Of a stretch of DNA of 44,031 nt, positions 1 through 8,015 are shown piece by piece. Each line of letters begins with the position of its first letter. Position 1 is the stretch's first letter. The position numbers were made by a program, and so were the translations under genes. The notes beneath the pieces were generated by a model, which had not been told where the DNA came from, did not search any database, and was given only the letters and a program-made list of their open reading frames with translations. Source of the stretch: Acidimicrobiaceae bacterium (GTDB lineage: Bacteria > Actinomycetota > Acidimicrobiia > Acidimicrobiales > RAAP-2); assembly GCA_003151235.1 (NCBI GenBank), contig PLWZ01000026.1:1-44031 (forward strand). Reading direction: 5' to 3'.

Positions 1-93
1 GTCGCCTATCCGCGCGGCCTCTTAGTCCCTGTCTCGCTGGTCGGGCACGAAAAAGGTCCCATCGACAGGGGAATACGCGAACTATTTCGTACG

Positions 94-181
94 TGGCGGA
101 GGGAGTGGGATTCGAACCCACGGGAACCAAGGTCCCACGGCTTTTCAAGAGCCGCGCATTCGTCCGCTCTGCCATCCCTCC
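94..181 (-). tRNA. tRNA-Ser (anticodon UGA)
   Basis: Read on the minus strand, the acceptor arms GGAGGGA and TCCCTCC pair, the anticodon loop is CTTGAAA inside a CGGCT/AGCCG stem, and a GTTCGAATCC T-loop follows a long variable arm. A long variable arm with anticodon TGA makes it a serine tRNA reading UCA. The 3' CCA is encoded (plus-strand 94-96). The 93 bases to its left show nothing I can name. Confidence 0.96.
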
Positions 182-213
182 GAACTCGACCGCGGCTTGG
201 GCGCGATCAAGAG

Positions 214-1146
214 CTACGGGCCATCCCCGCTGATCTGTGACCGTAGTGAGCGAACCCACTGGTCGGCGCGCACCCAGGACTGTTCGGCCTCGTGCCGCGT
301 TCCTGGGCCGTGGTCTCCCGCGGCCGGATACGAACCGAGCAACTTCACTCGGGCCTGCGTCGCGTGAAGGTCTCGCAGGCAGTCGGCGACGACCTCGTCG
401 GCGATGTGGCCCTCGAGGTCGATGACGAAGCAGTAGTCCCCGAGACCCCGCTTGGTTGGCCGAGACTCCAGCTTCGTCAGGTTGATGTCACGGGACGAGA
501 ACTGCCCGACGATCGAGTGAAGGCTGCCCGGATGATCGAGCCGCTGGAAGCAGACGATGCTCGTGTGGTCGTGGCCCGTCGGGCCAGGTATTCCCGAACT
601 CGCCACCGATACGAAGCGAGTCTGGTTCTCCGGGTGGTCCTCGACCTCCTCGGCGAGAACGACGAGTCCATAGACGGCTGCCGCCGACGGGGGAGCGATG
701 ACCGCCGTGGTCCTGTCGGGTTTCTCACCGAGCATCCGCGCCGCCTCGGCGGTGGAGGGGGCGGCCAAGCTCACGGCAGCCGGCACCTTTGCCGCCAGAA
801 ATTTCCGACACTGGGCGAGAGCGTGGGGAAACGAGAGGACGTTTTTGATGTCCGATAGCTGGGTTCCCTCGTTCGCCATCAGGGCAAGATGAATGTCCAA
901 CACCACCTCCCGCTGGATCAGAAGGTCGAAGTCGAACACCAGCCCATCGAGGGTGATCGGCACGGTTCCCTCGATGCCGTTCTCGATCGGGACGAACCCG
1001 AGATCGACACGCCCAGTGCTCACCGCCTCGAGCACGTCGATGATCGTGGGCAGGGGTTGGCGATCGACAGCCGCGTAGTCCGGCTGCGTCAATAGTGCCT
1101 GCTCAGTGAACGTACCGGCGGGCCCGAAATACGCCACGGATGTCAC
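214..1146 (-). CDS. pheA: Prephenate dehydratase
   Basis: Converts prephenate to phenylpyruvate in phenylalanine synthesis (cytosolic). About 310 residues, the usual size for a monofunctional enzyme. The catalytic domain opens with GPAGTFTEQA near residue 8, has PIENGIEGTV near 53 and the catalytic NQTRF near 180. A C-terminal ACT domain follows, with the ESRP motif that binds phenylalanine, so feedback inhibition is expected. I chose GTG at 1146; GTG at 1158 and 1140 are in frame and cannot be excluded. The frame stays open a further 94 codons upstream, but that part is arginine-rich, non-homologous and antisense to larB. Starts of pheA and larB diverge with fewer than 40 bases between them. 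Confidence 0.95.
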   Translation of the reverse strand: MTSVAYFGPAGTFTEQALLTQPDYAAVDRQPLPTIIDVLEAVSTGRVDLGFVPIENGIEGTVPITLDGLVFDFDLLIQREVVLDIHLALMANEGTQLSDIKNVLSFPHALAQCRKFLAAKVPAAVSLAAPSTAEAARMLGEKPDRTTAVIAPPSAAAVYGLVVLAEEVEDHPENQTRFVSVASSGIPGPTGHDHTSIVCFQRLDHPGSLHSIVGQFSSRDINLTKLESRPTKRGLGDYCFVIDLEGHIADEVVADCLRDLHATQARVKLLGSYPAAGDHGPGTRHEAEQSWVRADQWVRSLRSQISGDGP

Positions 1147-1181
1147 AGAGGTCCCCACACCCGGGCAGGATAGTGAACGGC

Positions 1182-1943
1182 ATGGATCAGCCCGCCCTTG
1201 AACGACTTTTGGCCGATGTCTCAGCCGGGACCTGCTCGGTAGAGGACGCGGTCCGCCAGCTTCGGCGACTGCCATTCGCCGACCTCGGATTCGCCCGGAT
1301 CGACCACCACCGGCAGCTCCGCCAGGGCCTGCCGGAGGCCGTTTATGGCCCCGGCAAGACCCCTGCACAGTGCGGAGCGATCGTCGCCGAGCTTCTGGCC
1401 GGCTCACCGGGCCCGGTCCTGTTGACACGGGCCGACGCCGCCCAAGTCGAAGCCGCGGCGCGAGCGGCGACGGACGTCGGGGTCGAACAGCACACCATCA
1501 CCTCCACCGGCGCGCTCGCGACGGCGACGTGGCGGCCATCGCCGGCGCGCACCGCCCGGATCTTGATCTTGACCGCCGGCACGGCGGACCTCTCGGTGGC
1601 CGACGAGTGCCGCGCCGTCCTCATCGCGCTCGGGTTCACACCAAGCCTGCTGGCCGACTGCGGCGTGGCCGGAGTACACCGGTTGCTCAACTCGATCGAC
1701 GAGGTTGCCGAGGCCGATGCCATCGTCGTCGTCGCCGGCATGGAGGGAGCGCTGGCCAGCGTGGTTGGCGGAATAGCCGCCGCACCGGTCATCGCTGTCC
1801 CGACAAGTGTCGGATACGGCGCCGCGTTCGGCGGCATCACCGCCCTTCTGGGCATGCTCGCCTCGTGCGCTTCTGGGATCACCGTGGTCGGCATCGACAA
1901 CGGGTTTGGAGCGGCGTGCGCCGTTGCTCGCATGTTGCCGTGA
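1182..1943 (+). CDS. larB: Nickel-pincer cofactor synthesis protein LarB
   Basis: LarB carboxylates and hydrolyses nicotinic acid adenine dinucleotide to pyridinium-3,5-biscarboxylic acid mononucleotide, the first step to the nickel-pincer nucleotide used by lactate racemase LarA and relatives. The ~253-residue protein carries the LarB N-terminal signature RIDHHRQLRQGLPEAVYG and a PurE-like core (GTADLSVADE near 131; AGMEGALASVVGG). Near the C-terminus is LASCASGITVVGIDNGFGAA, whose Cys (about residue 229) matches the cysteine reported to bind the substrate covalently. ATG 1182 is chosen; GTG 1173 is possible, with GGCAGGA just upstream. Its stop overlaps the larC start by 4 nt. Confidence 0.93.
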   Translation: MDQPALERLLADVSAGTCSVEDAVRQLRRLPFADLGFARIDHHRQLRQGLPEAVYGPGKTPAQCGAIVAELLAGSPGPVLLTRADAAQVEAAARAATDVGVEQHTITSTGALATATWRPSPARTARILILTAGTADLSVADECRAVLIALGFTPSLLADCGVAGVHRLLNSIDEVAEADAIVVVAGMEGALASVVGGIAAAPVIAVPTSVGYGAAFGGITALLGMLASCASGITVVGIDNGFGAACAVARMLP

Positions 1944-3184
1944 CCGCCGGGTCGCCAGCTACTCACACGGTCGCCTGGTTCCATTGCTTCTCCGGGATCG
2001 CCGGGGACATGGCGCTCGGCAGCCTGATCGACGCGGGAGCCGACGTCGAGGAGGTTCGAGGGCTGCTGCATCGCGTGCCGTTCTCGGGGTGGGAACTCGA
2101 GACGGAACCCGTGCTCCGAGGCGGCATTGCGTGCACGCGTGCAGTCGTGTCGGCTCTCGACGACGTCGTCGTGCGAACCCACGCCAACATCATCGAGCTC
2201 GTGAAGGCGGCGGAGCTTCCCGAGCGCGTCGAGACGCGGGCGCTGGCCGTGTTTGCCGTTCTCGCCGAGGTCGAAGGGCACCTTCACCGTCGCCCGCCCG
2301 ATCAGGTTCACTTCCACGAGGTCGGGGGCCACGACGCGATCGTCGACGTCGTCGGCACTGCGGCGGCACTCGAGGTCCTCGGCGTGGACTCGATCAAGGC
2401 ATCGTCCGTCGCCACCGGCGTCGGCGTGGTGCGCAGTTCGCACGGCCTGCTGCCGAACCCGGCTCCGGCGGTCGTGCGACTCCTCCAGGGCGTGCCGACC
2501 TACGGCAGAGAGGTGTCGGTGGAGCTGACCACACCGACCGGCGCCGCGATCCTCGCTGCGCTGTCATCTTCGTTCGGCGCGATGCCGCCGATGAAGATCG
2601 CCAGCACCGGCTTCGGCGCAGGTAGTAAGGAACTCGACGATCTTCCGAACTGCACCCAAGTTGTCGTCGGGATGGCGGAGCCGCCTGTGCACGCGAGCGC
2701 GGGTGGGCAACCAGTTGTGGTTCTGGAAGCGAACATTGACGACGCCACCGGCGAGCAGCTCGCCCACGCGTTGCGATCGCTGCTCGACGCCGGCGCCCAC
2801 GACGCGTGGGTGACGCCGGTCGTCATGAAGAAGGGCCGGCCCGGGCACACGGTCCACGCGTTGTCGGACCCGGCGCTGTCGGAGACGTTGCGCGACGTGC
2901 TTCGCACCACCACCGGCACGTTCGGTGTGCGTGCGCTCACCGGCGAACGCTGGCCGGCCGCTCGGATGATCGAGCCCGTCGATGTCTCCGGTCTGCCGAT
3001 CCGCGTGAAGGTCGGCGGGGGTCGGGTGAAGGCCGAGTTCGACGACGTGGTGCGGGTCGCAGCGGAAACCGGACTTTCGACGTCTGAGGTTGCCTCGAGG
3101 GCCGAACAAGCTTGGCGCGAGCGGTCCGAGGGCGCCCGAGACGCTCCCGGCATCGACCCGTCGGACGCCGACGAGCCGGCCTAG
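1940..3184 (+). CDS. larC: Nickel insertase LarC
   Basis: LarC inserts nickel, in a CTP-dependent reaction, into pyridinium-3,5-bisthiocarboxylic acid mononucleotide, the last step of nickel-pincer cofactor synthesis. The 414-residue protein has HCFSGIAGDM at 12-21, the histidine-rich HFHEVGGHDAIVD segment, EANIDDATGEQ and a C-terminal VMKKGRPGH motif. GTG at 1940 overlaps the larB stop (GTGA), implying translational coupling. Here LarC is one intact frame, unlike the frameshifted larC1/larC2 of Lactobacillus plantarum. It meets the convergent hydrolase gene at a shared CTAG (3181-3184). Confidence 0.94.
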   Translation: MTAGSPATHTVAWFHCFSGIAGDMALGSLIDAGADVEEVRGLLHRVPFSGWELETEPVLRGGIACTRAVVSALDDVVVRTHANIIELVKAAELPERVETRALAVFAVLAEVEGHLHRRPPDQVHFHEVGGHDAIVDVVGTAAALEVLGVDSIKASSVATGVGVVRSSHGLLPNPAPAVVRLLQGVPTYGREVSVELTTPTGAAILAALSSSFGAMPPMKIASTGFGAGSKELDDLPNCTQVVVGMAEPPVHASAGGQPVVVLEANIDDATGEQLAHALRSLLDAGAHDAWVTPVVMKKGRPGHTVHALSDPALSETLRDVLRTTTGTFGVRALTGERWPAARMIEPVDVSGLPIRVKVGGGRVKAEFDDVVRVAAETGLSTSEVASRAEQAWRERSEGARDAPGIDPSDADEPA

Positions 3185-3945
3185 CGAGGAGCTCCCGGGG
3201 CTAACCGGCCAACGAGGAAGGATGCGCTCGAACGGAACGCCTCCGGCGGCAGGTCTCCGTGGCGACCGGGATGGGCGTGCAACCGCTTGTCCGGGCTGCC
3301 GATGGCGTCGAAGAGCCCGAGCGCCCACTCCCGTGCGAAGAGCTCGTCGTCCCACTGGATCAAGAACAGCACCGGACATTCGACCCGCGGCGCGTCCTCG
3401 ACGATTCGGTCCCGGGTCGGGCCGGTCAGTCCCATGAGCCCGAGCACGGCGGCATCGATGCGGGGCTCGGCCGCCACGAACGGCAGTCCGATGATCGTCC
3501 CCATGGAGACCCCCCACCACCCGACCCGACCGCCGCGCAGCTCGTCCAGGGCGACCAACCCGTCGAGGACGCCCGACCAGTCACCGACCATCTCGTCGGT
3601 CATCGACGGATCGGACGACCAGGCCTGGCAGAACTCGAGGAAGGCCAGCTGTGCGTTCTCCCCGCCGTCCAGCCGCCGGTCGCCGTGAACCGGGCCGTCG
3701 ATGGCCGCCGCGGCCAGGCCCTGGCCGACCAGGCGCTTCGCCAGGTCGATGACGTAGTCGGCCCCCTTGTGGCCCGACGCGCCGTGCCCGAGGAGGACCA
3801 ATGGGGTGGCGGGACCGGCGCCGACGGGGGTCCAGAGCACACCCGGCACGGTCCGCGAGCCGCGCACGAGCTCGAACCGCCGCTCCCGAATCCCGTCTCC
3901 GCTCCGGTCGTCTAACCAACGCACAGCCGGGAGCGTATCGGCCAT
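3181..3945 (-). CDS. Alpha/beta hydrolase, dienelactone-hydrolase-like
   Basis: A 254-residue single-domain alpha/beta hydrolase. Visible are the oxyanion-hole strand LLGHGASGHKG (51-61), the nucleophile elbow GVSMG (Ser147), a plausible acid in IQWDDELF (Asp199/200) and the C-terminal histidine in GRHGDLP (His229). There is no signal peptide. The substrate cannot be read from sequence; an esterase or dienelactone-hydrolase-like activity is a family-level inference. It ends 4 nt inside the convergent larC stop, and DoxX lies 9 nt upstream on the same strand, so the two may be co-transcribed. Confidence 0.85.
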   Translation of the reverse strand: MADTLPAVRWLDDRSGDGIRERRFELVRGSRTVPGVLWTPVGAGPATPLVLLGHGASGHKGADYVIDLAKRLVGQGLAAAAIDGPVHGDRRLDGGENAQLAFLEFCQAWSSDPSMTDEMVGDWSGVLDGLVALDELRGGRVGWWGVSMGTIIGLPFVAAEPRIDAAVLGLMGLTGPTRDRIVEDAPRVECPVLFLIQWDDELFAREWALGLFDAIGSPDKRLHAHPGRHGDLPPEAFRSSASFLVGRLAPGAPR

Positions 3946-3954
3946 CAGACCTGG

Positions 3955-4503
3955 TCAGGTGGTCGGCGGCCCCGGGTCCGGGGTCGGTGCGGGTTTGCGC
4001 TCAGGCCGCCAGTACCCGGCCAGGAGGAGGAGCGCTCCACCGCCGCCGGCGCCGAGTGCGATCCAGAGACCTGTCCACCCGACGAGGTGGGGTTCGAGAC
4101 TCGTGGCGTGGTCGAGGCTCCAGTTGCCGGGACCGAGAATCGAGATCACCAACCCGAGCAACGTCAGGGTCATCACATACTCGTAGCCCTCGCCGGGCCG
4201 GAAGATGAAGAACCCCTTCCGGGCGTGGTTGGTGATCCACGCGACGAGCATCACGCCGACGACGCCGGCGCCCGCCACCGGTGTGAGCAGGCCCAGCAGA
4301 AGCAGCGCCCCCGCGCCGACCTCGGTGAGGCTGGCCGTCCAGGCGTGAAGCCATCCCGGGCGCATGCCAAGGCTCTCGAACCACCGTCCGGTCCCAGCGA
4401 TCTTGCCGCCGCCGAACACGTGGTTGATCCCGTGGGCGAGGAAGACCACTCCGACGCCCACCCGCAGCACCAACAGCGCGAGATCAACGCTGTGACCCGT
4501 CAT
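3955..4503 (-). CDS. DoxX family membrane protein
   Basis: A 182-residue integral membrane protein with four predicted transmembrane helices. The first is preceded by the DoxX-type start LLVLRVGVGVVFLAHGINH, and the family pattern of a charged loop (TNHARKGFFIFRPGEGYEY) separates helices 2-3 from the rest. The C-terminal tail is proline-rich (PAPTPDPGPP). DoxX proteins are linked to redox balance and thiosulfate/quinone chemistry in some organisms, but nothing here fixes the role. It lies directly upstream of the hydrolase gene on the same strand. Confidence 0.85.
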   Translation of the reverse strand: MTGHSVDLALLVLRVGVGVVFLAHGINHVFGGGKIAGTGRWFESLGMRPGWLHAWTASLTEVGAGALLLLGLLTPVAGAGVVGVMLVAWITNHARKGFFIFRPGEGYEYVMTLTLLGLVISILGPGNWSLDHATSLEPHLVGWTGLWIALGAGGGGALLLLAGYWRPERKPAPTPDPGPPTT

Positions 4504-4612
4504 CCCACCCCTTCCTTGCCACCGGCATCCCTAGAAACGGCCACCGTATCGGGGCAGGCCTTGCCGTGTGCACGATGCCGGCCCGTACACTGGCCCGGAT
4601 CGGCCACCGACC

Positions 4613-5449
4613 ATGCCTGAGCTCCCCGAGATGCAGGCGCTCTCCGAGCGTCTCGATGCAGCCCTGTCGGACCGGGCACTGTCGCGGACGGACCTTTTGG
4701 GGTTCTCCAGTCTGAAGACCTTCGCGCCGACGCCCGAGGAGCTGATCGGACTGCCGCTCGACTCGGCCGGCCGGCGCGGAAAGTACCTGGTGGTCCGGTT
4801 CGCGGGTGGCCGGCGGATCCTCATCCACCTCTCCCAGGCCGGCCGGCTCGACATCGAGTCGCCTCCGAAGGCGACCAAGCCCCGGGGGTCGCTCGTCCGT
4901 TTGGTGTTCGGTGACACCGCGGTGTTGGTCCGGGAGCACGGCACGCAGCGCAAGGCCGGATGGTGGGTGCTCGAGGAGGGCGATGACGGCCCGATGGCGA
5001 CGCTCGGGCCCGAACCCGAGGATCCCGCGTTCGCGGCGCTGATCCTCGGTGACGACAGCACGCGGCAGGTCCACACCCTGCTCCGCGACCAACACTTCGT
5101 CGCGGGCATCGGCCGGGGCTACGCCGACGACACGTTGAATCGAGCCCGGCTTTCACCCTTTGTATCGCTGCGGGCGCTGTCGAAGCCAGAGCGCGAACTT
5201 CTCGTCGACTCGGCACGCTCGGTCTTGGCGGAGGCGCTTGAGCGTGAGCGCGCCAGGACCGGTGGGTTGTCCGCCCCGCGACTCGGGGAGCGGTTCCTCG
5301 TGCACAACCGCACCGGTCAGCCGTGCCTCAACTGTGCGGAGCCGCTGCGGAGCGTGCGGTTCGAGTCCCACGAGGTTGTCTATTGCCCCCGCTGCCAGAC
5401 CAAGGGAAAGGTGTTGGCCGATCGGCGGCTGTCCCGCATCCTGCGCTGA
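4613..5449 (+). CDS. Fpg/Nei family DNA glycosylase
   Basis: A bifunctional glycosylase/AP lyase of base-excision repair, acting on oxidised bases. Length is 278 residues. It starts PELPEM, so Pro2 (the Schiff-base nucleophile after Met removal) and Glu3 are in place. RRGKYLVVRF carries the conserved lysine, GIGRGYADDTLNRA is the helix-two-turn-helix region, and a CLNC...CPRC zinc finger closes the protein. ATG 4613 is chosen because the Pro must follow the initiator; an upstream in-frame ATG at 4568 would bury it. Fpg and Nei cannot be separated reliably by eye. Confidence 0.92.
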   Translation: MPELPEMQALSERLDAALSDRALSRTDLLGFSSLKTFAPTPEELIGLPLDSAGRRGKYLVVRFAGGRRILIHLSQAGRLDIESPPKATKPRGSLVRLVFGDTAVLVREHGTQRKAGWWVLEEGDDGPMATLGPEPEDPAFAALILGDDSTRQVHTLLRDQHFVAGIGRGYADDTLNRARLSPFVSLRALSKPERELLVDSARSVLAEALERERARTGGLSAPRLGERFLVHNRTGQPCLNCAEPLRSVRFESHEVVYCPRCQTKGKVLADRRLSRILR

Positions 5450-5477
5450 ACGCCGATCGGCCGGCTGCGGTGCGGCT

Positions 5478-5951
5478 CTACGCTCGGAGGTTCAACCGGT
5501 AGACGTTGGTCTCGCGGTGCTCGAACCCGAGCCGCTGGTACAGGCGGTTGGCGTCCGTGCGATCGGGACGGGACGTGAGATCGACCGTGCGAGCCTCGGC
5601 CCGCCGGGCCTCGGTTATCGCCGCTTCGACAAGCGCCGAGCCGATGCCGGCGCCGCGGACCGATTCGTCAACCACCACGTCTTCGATCCACGCTCGCACC
5701 CCGGTCGGGGCACGGAACACCGCGAGGGTGAGCGCGCCGACGATGTCGTGGCCCGGGTCGCGAGCGACGAACAGCGTCGTCGCCGGCGATTCGATGATGC
5801 CTTCGAGCTCGTACGCGGTGAGTGGGTCGGCGGACGTCGAAAGCTGGGGCACCAGCCGGGCCATCGAGCCGAAGAGCTCTGGGTCCGCGGTCAACGCGAT
5901 CTCGACGCTCACGCCGTCTCCGCTGGTCTCTGAACCCGGCGCGGCGCTCAC
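5478..5951 (-). CDS. GNAT family N-acetyltransferase
   Basis: About 157 residues with a GNAT fold: the acetyl-CoA pyrophosphate loop RGAGIGSALV, preceded by the IEDVVVDES strand, and the C-terminal LYQRLGFEHRETNVYRL signature. The acceptor substrate is unknown. GTG 5951 overlaps the stop of the upstream Nudix gene by 4 nt (GTGA), the spacing used throughout this genome, which is why I prefer it to ATG 5996; GTG 5912, just before the fold begins, is also possible. The two genes probably form an operon. Confidence 0.86.
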   Translation of the reverse strand: MSAAPGSETSGDGVSVEIALTADPELFGSMARLVPQLSTSADPLTAYELEGIIESPATTLFVARDPGHDIVGALTLAVFRAPTGVRAWIEDVVVDESVRGAGIGSALVEAAITEARRAEARTVDLTSRPDRTDANRLYQRLGFEHRETNVYRLNLRA

Positions 5952-6667
5952 CTCTCGGCCGTCTCCGTGCTCTGCTCCTCGGTCGTTTCCCGCCACATCG
6001 GCCTGCGGACCCGGTCATAGAGCACCTCGCGGACCTCACCACGGATGGCCGCGAACACGTGCTCGCCCCAACGTTCCACGCCCACCAGGGGGTTCGGCAG
6101 CTTGTCCGGCGAGAACCACCCGACGTCCTGACACTCGAGCGGGTGCGGGTTGAGGGTGCCGCCCGTCGCGCGGCAGTAGAAGACGAGCGAGTACAGCGGG
6201 ATTCGGGTGAAGCCGAGCCGCAGCCCGTCGAGCACTGCGATGAGCCGTACCGGTTCGGACTCGATGCCGGTTTCCTCGAGCACTTCCTTCGCCGCGACCT
6301 CGGCGGCCGAGTAGCCGACATCGCACCACCCGGTCGGGTACAGCCACACACCCGAGTCGGCCCGCTTGATGAGCAGGAGCTCGCCGTTGTCGTTGCCGAC
6401 CGCCGCGCCGACCGCGACCTTTGGCGTCACGTACCCGGGGATGCCGGGCATGACCTGCCCGAGCCACTCCTCGACCAGCCCGTCGGCATCCTCCACCCCG
6501 TCGAGCCCGAGGTCGGCGGCGGCGCGGATATCGCCCGCGACCCGGAGCACCTCTTCGAAGCGCTCCTTCTCATAGAGGCTCTCGGTGAACCCGAGACCGG
6601 TCCGGGCGATCGCGGCGAGGCTCTCGCTCCAGCGAAGGAGCACCTTGTCGGGGACACTCTCGGCCAC
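5948..6667 (-). CDS. Nudix hydrolase with N-terminal helical domain
   Basis: A 239-residue protein: a helical N-terminal region (about 1-70) like the PF12535-type domain of nucleoside-diphosphate-X hydrolases, then a Nudix domain (about 80-215). The Nudix helix reads GWCDVGYSAAEVAAKEVLEE: the metal-binding EVLEE part is kept, but the usual first Glu is Tyr and the usual Arg is Lys. ADP-ribose or a CDP-alcohol are plausible substrates by family only. The start is GTG 6667; the stop overlaps the downstream GNAT gene. Confidence 0.87.
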   Translation of the reverse strand: MAESVPDKVLLRWSESLAAIARTGLGFTESLYEKERFEEVLRVAGDIRAAADLGLDGVEDADGLVEEWLGQVMPGIPGYVTPKVAVGAAVGNDNGELLLIKRADSGVWLYPTGWCDVGYSAAEVAAKEVLEETGIESEPVRLIAVLDGLRLGFTRIPLYSLVFYCRATGGTLNPHPLECQDVGWFSPDKLPNPLVGVERWGEHVFAAIRGEVREVLYDRVRRPMWRETTEEQSTETAER

Positions 6668-6750
6668 GGCCGCGACGCTAGCCCGACCCGCAGAGCGGAC
6701 AGGCGGCGAGATGAGGCCCCAGACACGGGCCCCTGGACCAGAATGTCTCT

Positions 6751-6948
6751 GTGGCCGTGAACGAGGACTGTCGGCACTACATCATGCAAACGACCCGGGG
6801 GAACGACAAGGTCGAGCGGTGCAAGATGGACGCCAACGAGCCGCTCCCGTTCGCGTGCCCGGACGGCTGCCTCTTCTACGAGCCTCGCCGGGTCTCTTCG
6901 GCGGGGTGGCAGGTGCCCAAGCGACCGGACGACCCGCCCCGTCGCTGA
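6751..6948 (+). CDS. Small four-cysteine protein, unknown function
   Basis: A 65-residue protein starting at GTG 6751 (GTG 6757 also in frame). Cysteines lie at 7, 24, 36 and 40, the last two in ACPDGCLFYEPR, consistent with a zinc or iron-sulfur site. I believe it belongs to a conserved actinobacterial hypothetical family but cannot name it. There is no signal peptide or membrane segment. It stands alone on the plus strand between two leftward operons, and no strong ribosome-binding site is seen. Cysteine spacing and the absence of a better frame support it as real. Confidence 0.62.
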   Translation: MAVNEDCRHYIMQTTRGNDKVERCKMDANEPLPFACPDGCLFYEPRRVSSAGWQVPKRPDDPPRR

Positions 6949-6954
6949 GCCCGC

Positions 6955-7206
6955 TCAGCTCTCGAGCACGTCGCCCAACAGGTCGACCCCGACCCCCTCG
7001 TCGCGCAGCCAGGCCACGGCGGACTCGATCGCTCCCGCCGGGCCGACCAGCTCACAGATGATCCAACCCTGGTACTCCTCGACGTTGGCCCGCCTGATGT
7101 TGGGTTCCACCTCGAAGGTCCGCGTGAGCCGGGCCAGCACCGGCACCCGGATCAGCGAGTCGGGGAAGGTCAGCTTCACCCGCACCTCGATCGTTGACGT
7201 GCTCAT
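6955..7206 (-). CDS. Stand-alone NIL-domain protein
   Basis: An 83-residue protein that is essentially one NIL domain: the KLTFPDSLIRVPVLARLTR start, an NIRRANVEEYQGWIICELVG core and an AIESAVAWLRDEGV helix. NIL domains occur at the C-terminus of the methionine importer ATPase MetN, where they bind methionine, and in ferredoxin-like proteins of sulfur-amino-acid synthesis. ATG 7206 overlaps the larE stop by 4 nt (ATGA), so it is translationally coupled to the LarE sulfur transferase. Its function here is unknown; a sulfur-related or sensing role is inferred only from that coupling. Confidence 0.82.
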   Translation of the reverse strand: MSTSTIEVRVKLTFPDSLIRVPVLARLTRTFEVEPNIRRANVEEYQGWIICELVGPAGAIESAVAWLRDEGVGVDLLGDVLES

Positions 7207-8015
7207 CGGCCGGCCTCCCCAAGCGTCTCGTTCATACTGCCCGAGCGGAACCCGGCCAGGTCGACGGTGACATAGACATATCCCGCCCCGCGCACGGCAT
7301 CGACGACCTCGGTGCGTCGGGCCAGCACATCGCCCAGGGCATCCACCTCGACCTCGATCCGGGCCACGGACCCGTGGTGGCGCACCCGGAGCTGCGCGAA
7401 GCCCAACGCCCCGAGCGCAGCCTCGGCCTCGGCGATCGACCGCAGCGAGCCCAGGGTCACCGGGGTCCCATAGGGGATCCGGGACGAGAGGCACGCCGCG
7501 GCGGGCTTGTCCCACGTCCGGAGGCCGAGACGTCTCGACCAATCCCGCACCGCCGCCTTGTCGAATCCGGCGTTCACCAACGGGAAGCGGGCACCGAGAT
7601 CGCTGGCGGCCCTCTGGCCCGGGCGATGGTCCGACAGGTCGTCGAGGTTGACGCCGAGGACGACGGTTGCCCCCTCGGCGGCGGCCATGGGTCCCAACGC
7701 GTCCATGAGGGCCGTCTTGCACCGTGCACACCGATCCGAGTCGTTGGCGACATAGTCCGGATCGTCCATCTCGTTGGTCGGGACCCCGATCCAACGCAGC
7801 CCCCACTCCTCGGCCAACGCGCGGCAGTCGGCCTCCTCGGCCGGAGCCAGCGACGGCGAGATCGCGGTCGCGGCCAGTGCGCGGTCGGCCCCGAGCGTGT
7901 CGTGGGCGACCTTGGCCAAGAACGCCGAGTCGGCGCCGCCGCTGAACGCGACGACCACACGTTCGAGCGAGGAGAGCTCCTCTTCGAGCGCGGCCAGCGA
8001 TGCCGGGGCGCTCAA
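7203..8015 (-). CDS. larE: Sacrificial sulfur transferase LarE
   Basis: LarE is an ATP-dependent PP-loop enzyme that adenylates the LarB product and transfers sulfur to it, giving the bisthiocarboxylate needed by LarC. The 270-residue protein has the PP-loop SGGADS (25-30), a CARC pair at 96/99 (the family's RCxxCK motif) and CLSSRIPYG, whose Cys175 aligns with the sacrificial Cys176 of L. plantarum LarE. The TTG start at 8015 overlaps the hemQ stop (TTGA); no ATG or GTG sits nearby and homology begins immediately after. larB and larC lie 4 kb away on the other strand. Confidence 0.92.
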   Translation of the reverse strand: MSAPASLAALEEELSSLERVVVAFSGGADSAFLAKVAHDTLGADRALAATAISPSLAPAEEADCRALAEEWGLRWIGVPTNEMDDPDYVANDSDRCARCKTALMDALGPMAAAEGATVVLGVNLDDLSDHRPGQRAASDLGARFPLVNAGFDKAAVRDWSRRLGLRTWDKPAAACLSSRIPYGTPVTLGSLRSIAEAEAALGALGFAQLRVRHHGSVARIEVEVDALGDVLARRTEVVDAVRGAGYVYVTVDLAGFRSGSMNETLGEAGR

